Positions 59,314 to 64,000 of a stretch of 64,000 nucleotides of DNA are shown here, piece after piece. This DNA is from Planctomycetota bacterium (lineage in GTDB: Bacteria > Planctomycetota > GCA-002687715): NCBI GenBank assembly GCA_009691765.1, contig SIAO01000006.1, forward strand, positions 62,001 to 126,000. Direction: 5' to 3'. Numbering within the stretch: position 1 is the first letter of the stretch; each line of letters starts with the position of its first letter. Both the position numbers and the translations under genes were made by a program. The notes under the pieces were generated by a model, which saw nothing but the letters and a program-made list of their open reading frames with translations, did not search any database and had not been told where the DNA came from.

Positions 59314-60895
59314 GTGGAAATGCCGCAGAGAACGGATCGCCTGCGAGGCCGGGGAAGATGGAATCCTCGGCTGCGAGTTCTGAGAACCACGCTTCATCGA
59401 GCTTCGCCGGGTCTTTGAGCGCTTCGAGCAATCCCAAGATGCGTGCCACGTGATTGCAAACGCGCTGCCGCGCGTAGTGATCGGCGGTTCCCTTGGTGAG
59501 AATGAAACCCCAGTCGGAGGATTGCAGCAGGAACAACTCGCGTAGCAGTTGCATGCGCAGGCGCTCCGTTGTTGGGTCTGCGGCCGCCGCGCCCGAACAG
59601 GCTTCGAGCACACGGCGTTCGGTTTCCTGTTGGTGGCGCAAGATCCACGCGTTGCCTTCATTGAGCCACACCTTGAGGTAACCGTCTTCGCCCCATGTGG
59701 AGAGCGGTGGATCGGCTCTGCGCAATGTGCCTGCGCTCTCGATGGCTGCGCCGGGGTGCGCGAATTGCAAGTCCGGCGCAAACTCGGCGGCGTTGCGGAA
59801 CAGCGCTTCGAGGAACCACGGACCCTCGTACCACCAGTGTCCGAACAGTTCCATGTCGTAGGGCGCCGTCATCACGGTGCCCGCTCCGTGCGCATGCGCG
59901 GCGTTGCGGCGCTCGCTTAAGAAATGGCGCGCATGTACCGTTGCGCGTTGGCGTGCGTGCTCGACATTCCACGCAGCCTTTTCGTGGAGTTCCACGCGGC
60001 CCGTGACACGGTGGTACTTGAAGCCGAGGTTGCGTCGCACGCCGTCGGCATGCAGGAAACGCTTCACATAGGTGTATTCGCCGTCAAAGCCGAGATCGCG
60101 GTAAAGCTCGCGATAGAGCGGGTCGCCCGGGTAACCAACTTCTTGTGCCCACACTTGCCGTGACGCCGTGGGATCGCGCGCAAGAGCCACAACGCCTGAA
60201 GGCAATTCGAGCGGACGCAGCGGGCCGTGCTCTGGATCTGGCCACGCATCGGTGATGGCATGAGTTTCGACGACCGTCCAACGCAGTCTTTGTTCTGCGA
60301 GCAGTGCATCGATGCCGGGTTCATAGGCACATTCCGGCAACCAGAACCCTTGCGGTGCGGCGCCGAAAACTTCTTCGAACAAAGTGCAACCAACGCGAAT
60401 CTGTGCGGCGCGGGCGGCGCGCGTGGCGACGAGCGGCAAGACGGCGTGCGTGGCGCACGAGGCCATGGCGGTCACGCGACCACTGCGCACATGGTGCGCG
60501 AACGCGGCAGGCAAATCGCCGGCATGCAGGCGCCACAGCGTGCGCGCGCGTTCAGCGCGTTCGAGATAATGCGCAGCAGCCGCAGATTGCGGTTGTTGCC
60601 CTGCGAGACGTCGCGCTTCGAGCGTGGCCAGTTTCAATCTGCGAGTGAGTTGCACGCCGATCTTTTTGACCAGCGCAGGAGCTCGCAGCATTTCGAGCAG
60701 CGGTGGAGTGAACCCCAGAGTGATGGGTGAGGGGATGGCCTCGGCTTCGAGGCGATCAAGCATGTCGAGGAGTGGCAAGTAGGTGCCGCTCACAGCTTCA
60801 AACAACCAGTCCTCTTCTAGGAACTCGGGGTATTGCGGTGCATGCACCCACGGCAGGTGGCCGTGCAGCACGAGGCAAATCTGCCCAAGCGACAC
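59267..60895 (-). CDS. GH57-family 1,4-alpha-glucan branching enzyme
   Basis: 542 residues from a GTG at 60895, which follows the glycogen synthase TGA directly with GGAG about 7 bp upstream. GH57 landmarks are HGHLPW at the N-terminus, GFWLPECAYEPG (near 60340; Glu is the nucleophile) and TAPYDMELFGHWWYEGP (near 59840; Asp is the expected acid/base). The C-terminal helical domain matches branching enzymes of this family. It transfers alpha-1,4 chains to alpha-1,6 branch points. Together with the upstream glycogen synthase this gives a two-gene glycogen operon. No glgC (ADP-glucose pyrophosphorylase) gene is in the window. Confidence 0.9.
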   Translation of the reverse strand: MSLGQICLVLHGHLPWVHAPQYPEFLEEDWLFEAVSGTYLPLLDMLDRLEAEAIPSPITLGFTPPLLEMLRAPALVKKIGVQLTRRLKLATLEARRLAGQQPQSAAAAHYLERAERARTLWRLHAGDLPAAFAHHVRSGRVTAMASCATHAVLPLVATRAARAAQIRVGCTLFEEVFGAAPQGFWLPECAYEPGIDALLAEQRLRWTVVETHAITDAWPDPEHGPLRPLELPSGVVALARDPTASRQVWAQEVGYPGDPLYRELYRDLGFDGEYTYVKRFLHADGVRRNLGFKYHRVTGRVELHEKAAWNVEHARQRATVHARHFLSERRNAAHAHGAGTVMTAPYDMELFGHWWYEGPWFLEALFRNAAEFAPDLQFAHPGAAIESAGTLRRADPPLSTWGEDGYLKVWLNEGNAWILRHQQETERRVLEACSGAAAADPTTERLRMQLLRELFLLQSSDWGFILTKGTADHYARQRVCNHVARILGLLEALKDPAKLDEAWFSELAAEDSIFPGLAGDPFSAAFPLKAARIGHAPVTPLA

Positions 60896-62740
60896 TCAGT
60901 GACTCCTGCGTTGGCGCGGTGTGCGCACAACGGGACTCATCAAGATTTCAGCGCCCTTGCTGTCGAGCAGACGTGCGCGGTAGCGCGTGTCGGGGCGTGT
61001 GCTGAAGAAACTCTGTCGCGTGCCGGCTTCGATGCTGCGCCGCTCCATGCCGCCGCACTCAAGCTCTTGGAGTTCGATGAGCACCATGCGCGGGCCATGG
61101 TCGTTGCCCACTTCGGACAATTCCCAACTGACGACCAGCGTGTGTGGATCTCGCGGTTGGACACTCAGCACGTCGTGCGCGTATCCGGCTGGGATCAGCG
61201 GCAAGACGGGCAGTTCAACTTCGATTGGGTCGGGCGGCAGCACACTCTTAATCCAGCGCGATGCAGCACCACGTGTGCGTTGTTCGATGGCTGCCGTGTA
61301 GATGTCGGCGTAGCGTCGGGCGGCTCGATTCCACGACCAGTCTGTGCCCATGCCTGTGTTGATGAGTTGTTGGAACGTCTCGGGCGCATGAAACACCTCG
61401 AGCGCGTCGCGAATACGAAGGTAGAGCGCCGTAGGTGTTGGATCTGTGAAACAGAAACCCGTGGCCGTGCCGGCGCGCAGGCTTGCGGCGTCCGTGTCGC
61501 ACACTGTGTCTTGCAACCCGCCAGTGCGGCGCACGATGGGTACGGTGCCGTAGCGCATCGAGATGAGTTGGTTGAGGCCGCAAGGCTCGAAGCGCGATGG
61601 CATCAAGAACAGATCGCTACCGGCTTCCACGAGGCTCGCGTATGCCGGGTCGAAAGCAAGCCTGACGGAAACGCGCCGCGGGTAGTGCTGTTCGAGAGCC
61701 TTGAAGCCTGCTTCGAGTCGGTTCTCGCCGCTTCCGAGCACCACGAGTCGCACATCTGTCGTTTCGCTAAGGATGCGATCCATCGCAGCGAGTGCGAGAT
61801 CGAGCCCCTTTTGCTCTGCGAGTCTTGAAACGACGCCGAACAGTGGACCGTTGGTGGGTTCGAGGCCTGCACCTTCGAGCAACGCCGATTTGCACTGCGC
61901 TTTGCCTGTGCGATCAGCGCTGTTGAAGTGCGCTGGAAGATGCGGGTCCGTGGCTGGGTCCCACGTGAGAGTGTCGAGGCCGTTGATGATGCCCACGAGA
62001 TCGTTGCGTCGCGCGCGCAACAGGCCTTCCAAACCGTTGCCGTATTCTTCCGTCAGGATTTCTTCGGCGTAGGTGTGACTCACCGTGGTGATGATGTCAG
62101 CAGCGCGCAGCCCAGCGGCTAGGAGGTTGGCTTGTCCTCGCACCAGCAGAATGCCCTCACTTAGGAGTGCGCTAGGGATACCCGCTTGGCGCAGATCGGC
62201 CGGAGCAAACACGCCTTGATAGGCGAGGTTGTGAATGGTGAGCACCGTGGCGGCTTTCGCTGCAGGTCCTGTTTTCTCCGCGGCGCTGCGCACTAACAGT
62301 GCAGCAAGAGCCGTTTGCCAGTCGTTGAGATGCAAGATGTCGGGATGAAAACCCGCGGCTGCTGGAATGCGCAAAAGGGCACGCGCGAAATACGCAAAGC
62401 GCAGGTGGGCATCGCCATAACTGCCTGGCTGCACGCCGTAAAAACTCTCTTCAACTTCAAACATGCCGCTGTTTTCGACGAGGAACACTGGCACATCGCC
62501 TTTGAGTGTCCCGAGCAGCAAGTTGAACGGACGGTTTCCTCCCGCAAAGGGGCATGCGATGTTCTTGGCAACCAGTTCAACATTTCCCATCTGGCGACGG
62601 ACGCGCGGGTACAGCGGCAAGCACACACGCACATCCACGCCGTTGGCTTTGAGGGCGCGTGGCAACGCAGCGGCCACATCGGCGAGGCCGCCTGTCTTGG
62701 CGAGGGGATGAACTTCGGAAGCAGCGAACAGCACTTTCAT
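60896..62740 (-). CDS. glgA: Glycogen synthase (GT5) fused to a C-terminal DUF4912-like domain
   Basis: 614 residues, about 130 longer than usual bacterial glycogen synthase. The GT5 part (about 1-500) has the diagnostic MKVLFAASEVHPLAKTGGLADV, the donor-site RLAEQKGLDLALA, and FLMPSRFEPCGLNQLISMRYG (EX7E) motif. The C-terminal segment (about 510-600) has VLSVQPRDPHTLVVSWELSE followed by MVLIELQELECGG and RYRARLLDSKG, which looks like the DUF4912 domain, a small beta domain sometimes found near glycan enzymes. The ATG at 62740 is favoured because family homology begins there. The GH57 gene starts at its stop. A TAGACT -10 box (62748-62753) lies 7 bp upstream. Confidence 0.9.
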   Translation of the reverse strand: MKVLFAASEVHPLAKTGGLADVAAALPRALKANGVDVRVCLPLYPRVRRQMGNVELVAKNIACPFAGGNRPFNLLLGTLKGDVPVFLVENSGMFEVEESFYGVQPGSYGDAHLRFAYFARALLRIPAAAGFHPDILHLNDWQTALAALLVRSAAEKTGPAAKAATVLTIHNLAYQGVFAPADLRQAGIPSALLSEGILLVRGQANLLAAGLRAADIITTVSHTYAEEILTEEYGNGLEGLLRARRNDLVGIINGLDTLTWDPATDPHLPAHFNSADRTGKAQCKSALLEGAGLEPTNGPLFGVVSRLAEQKGLDLALAAMDRILSETTDVRLVVLGSGENRLEAGFKALEQHYPRRVSVRLAFDPAYASLVEAGSDLFLMPSRFEPCGLNQLISMRYGTVPIVRRTGGLQDTVCDTDAASLRAGTATGFCFTDPTPTALYLRIRDALEVFHAPETFQQLINTGMGTDWSWNRAARRYADIYTAAIEQRTRGAASRWIKSVLPPDPIEVELPVLPLIPAGYAHDVLSVQPRDPHTLVVSWELSEVGNDHGPRMVLIELQELECGGMERRSIEAGTRQSFFSTRPDTRYRARLLDSKGAEILMSPVVRTPRQRRSH

Positions 62741-62747
62741 GCGCCCA

Positions 62748-62753
62748 AGTCTA
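62748..62753 (-). promoter_or_regulatory. Putative -10 element of glgA
   Basis: On the minus strand TAGACT ends 7 bp before the ATG at 62740, giving a predicted leaderless mRNA. No Shine-Dalgarno is seen. Confidence 0.4.
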
Positions 62754-62830
62754 TGCCCTTCCTTGCGGCACAAAACCACGTCCTCGGAAGCGTGAGTGCT
62801 TGCGCTACGATCGACTCGGAGATCGGCAAC

Positions 62831-63775
62831 ATGAAGATAGGACTACTCGCGGGTTTCGATGAAGCTCTGGTGGATGCCCTCACGGTGCAACTGGGGAATC
62901 TGCCGTCGGTGGAAGTGGTGAACTTGCGCATTGGCGCAACGGGTTGCACGGCGGCACCGGCTTTGGATGTTTTGTTGGACCGCGCTTCGCATGAAAACGC
63001 GTTCTTTCGCGCATGGGTAGCGCAAGCGGAAGCTCACGGCGTGCGTGTCGTAAATCCTCCAGCGCGCACTGGCCCCGGCGCCGGTTTCGCGGAGTTGGTC
63101 AAAGCAGCGCGTGCGGGTTTTCGCGTGGTGGACAGTGTGCTCTTGCCGGCCAAGTCCTACGCAACGCACATTGGTGCTACAGCGTTGCACAATCTCGATT
63201 TTCCGCTGAATTGGGACGCGATCCTCGCGGGCCTTGGTGGCAGCGCGGTGCTGTTACCTGCCGTTGCACTGCCGGGCGCGCGCGGAATTCCCGTAGATGA
63301 CGTGGGCATGTTGCTCGCGGCCTACGACCAAACCGGTACGACACCGACTTTGCTGCAAGCCACGCAGCATGGCGAACTCGTTCGTGCGTGGTGCGTGCGC
63401 GGACATCTTCCAGTTCTGCAGAAGTTGGATGCTGAAACGGGCATGGTGCCCGACATGGCTCCAGCAGCCGAGACGTGCGCTGGAGTGTTGCCCGTAGCGA
63501 ATCGTCTCCTCGAAATCCTTGCGCTTGATTTTGCAGCAATAGATTTTTGCTGCACTCTTGATGGGCCAGTGTTGCTGGCTGTCGATGCTGCGGCGCCGGA
63601 GATGGATCCGGACGGCATGGGGCCTGTGTTTTTTGACACAGTTGTGCGGAACTTGGCGTTGCGGCTCGCTCAGACGCAGTCCGTGGCGACAGCAGCAGCA
63701 ACGCAGCCAAAGCGTGCAACGACGCGTCGTCCGCGAGGCGGAACTGGAGCGCGCAACGCGGAGCAGAGTGCTTGA
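62831..63775 (+). CDS. Degenerate ATP-grasp (RimK-like) protein
   Basis: 314 residues. The ATG at 62831 is chosen: GGAG is 9 bp upstream and the fold begins here (MKIGLLAGFDEALVDALTVQL). The layout is that of RimK-type ATP-grasp ligases: N-terminal Rossmann-like part, hinge at FPLNWDAILAG, core at VLLPAVALPGARG, PTLLQATQHGELVRAW, LVRAWCVRGHLPVLQKL, and the C-terminal VLLAVDAAAPEMDP. However, the position equivalent to the ATP-binding Lys is Pro, and the metal-binding E-x-N is A-V-D-A. It is thus probably not a working ligase. It lies 38 bp upstream of a GCS2-type gene. Confidence 0.65.
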   Translation: MKIGLLAGFDEALVDALTVQLGNLPSVEVVNLRIGATGCTAAPALDVLLDRASHENAFFRAWVAQAEAHGVRVVNPPARTGPGAGFAELVKAARAGFRVVDSVLLPAKSYATHIGATALHNLDFPLNWDAILAGLGGSAVLLPAVALPGARGIPVDDVGMLLAAYDQTGTTPTLLQATQHGELVRAWCVRGHLPVLQKLDAETGMVPDMAPAAETCAGVLPVANRLLEILALDFAAIDFCCTLDGPVLLAVDAAAPEMDPDGMGPVFFDTVVRNLALRLAQTQSVATAAATQPKRATTRRPRGGTGARNAEQSA

Positions 63776-63800
63776 TGTGTCAGGGCTGGGTGCTGTCGCG

Positions 63801-63806
63801 TAGGAT
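63801..63806 (+). promoter_or_regulatory. Putative -10 element of the GCS2-type gene
   Basis: TAGGAT ends 6 bp before the ATG at 63813. This is the same arrangement as at 22615, 57498 and 62740. There is no Shine-Dalgarno. Confidence 0.35.
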
Positions 63807-63812
63807 CTCAGC

Positions 63813-64000
63813 ATGAGTGTCAGCCAACACGGGCGCGTTACAGAGATCCCAACTCTCGGCGTAGAGCTGGAGTATCAAGTGCTCGACCCGCTGACGCGGG
63901 AATTGAGCTCGGACACTCAAAACATCTTGGCCGAAGGTGCCGCCATTTATGGCTCGCACATTCGTCCCGAGTTCCATGCCCCGATGCTCGAGTGCGTCAC
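63813..64000 (+). CDS. Glutamate-cysteine ligase, GCS2 (YbdK) family, 3' partial
   Basis: The gene begins at 63813 and runs off the window; 62 codons are visible. The N-terminus matches GCS2/carboxylate-amine ligases: TLGVELEYQVLDPLTREL (Glu pair binds metal), then IRPEFHAPMLECVT, where the family has E.h..mvEv.T. These enzymes make gamma-glutamylcysteine or related gamma-glutamyl amides. The upstream degenerate ATP-grasp protein may be its partner. The rest of the protein is needed to decide. Confidence 0.8.
   Translation, partial: MSVSQHGRVTEIPTLGVELEYQVLDPLTRELSSDTQNILAEGAAIYGSHIRPEFHAPMLECV

Overview
The window is a gene-dense stretch (64 kb, G+C by eye near 60%) of an ordinary bacterial chromosome. 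It has 49 protein genes that I can support, one tRNA, an RNase P RNA and one candidate structured RNA. There is no rRNA, insertion sequence, prophage or CRISPR array. No marker gene settles the species. Several traits fit a Planctomycetota-type bacterium: many unique secreted or lipoprotein genes, an N-terminal helix-turn-helix protein with a C-terminal membrane anchor, flotillin FloA with two NfeD proteins, an alpha2-type glycyl-tRNA synthetase, HEAT and alpha/alpha-toroid secreted proteins, and a Ser/Thr-kinase/His-kinase fusion. This placement is an inference.

Layout. 1-4151: type II secretion/type IV pilus ATPase (cut by the window edge), platform protein and an orphan histidine kinase. 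4172-6375: two tandem CNNM/CorC-type membrane proteins. 6483-9378: envelope genes (unknown secreted protein, tethered HTH protein, OmpA lipoprotein, membrane-anchored FGE-fold protein). 9378-14506: rsmA, dnaG, rpoD and a coiled-coil zinc-ribbon protein, a macromolecular-synthesis operon. 14521-32405: mostly polysaccharide functions (CapK-like adenylate-forming enzyme, heparinase-like lyase, GT39 and GT4 glycosyltransferases, radical SAM/SPASM protein, O-antigen-ligase-like protein), interrupted by rnpB, puuD, glyS and a kelch lipoprotein. 32445-36690: M14 carboxypeptidase, a structured intergenic region, and a secreted peptidase-like protein with a damaged HEXXH motif. 36789-46255: PRPP synthase, DNA polymerase I and, divergently, a 1837-residue Ser/Thr kinase-ATPase-TPR-GAF-His kinase-receiver protein. 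46292-51836: small secreted protein, HEAT-repeat protein and a LolCDE-type transporter. 51837-55353: flotillin/NfeD operon ending in an unknown small membrane protein. 55421-59313: cutA, rpmG (55 codons), toroid protein, tRNA-Ala(GGC), and a BtuCD/FecCD importer. 59267-62740: glycogen synthase with a DUF4912-like tail and a GH57 branching enzyme. 62831-64000: a degenerate ATP-grasp protein and the start of a GCS2-type glutamate-cysteine ligase.

Genome style. Genes are packed tightly. Many neighbours overlap by 1-8 bp. Four convergent pairs have no spacer or overlap tail to tail, two of them meeting in a shared TGATCA. Several genes have a TANNNT hexamer 6-8 bp before the start codon, suggesting leaderless or nearly leaderless mRNAs. 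The most novel items, in my judgement, are the structured region at 34959-35187, the unknown protein at the end of the flotillin operon, the DUF4912-glycogen synthase fusion, the degenerate ATP-grasp/GCS2 pair and the giant hybrid kinase.
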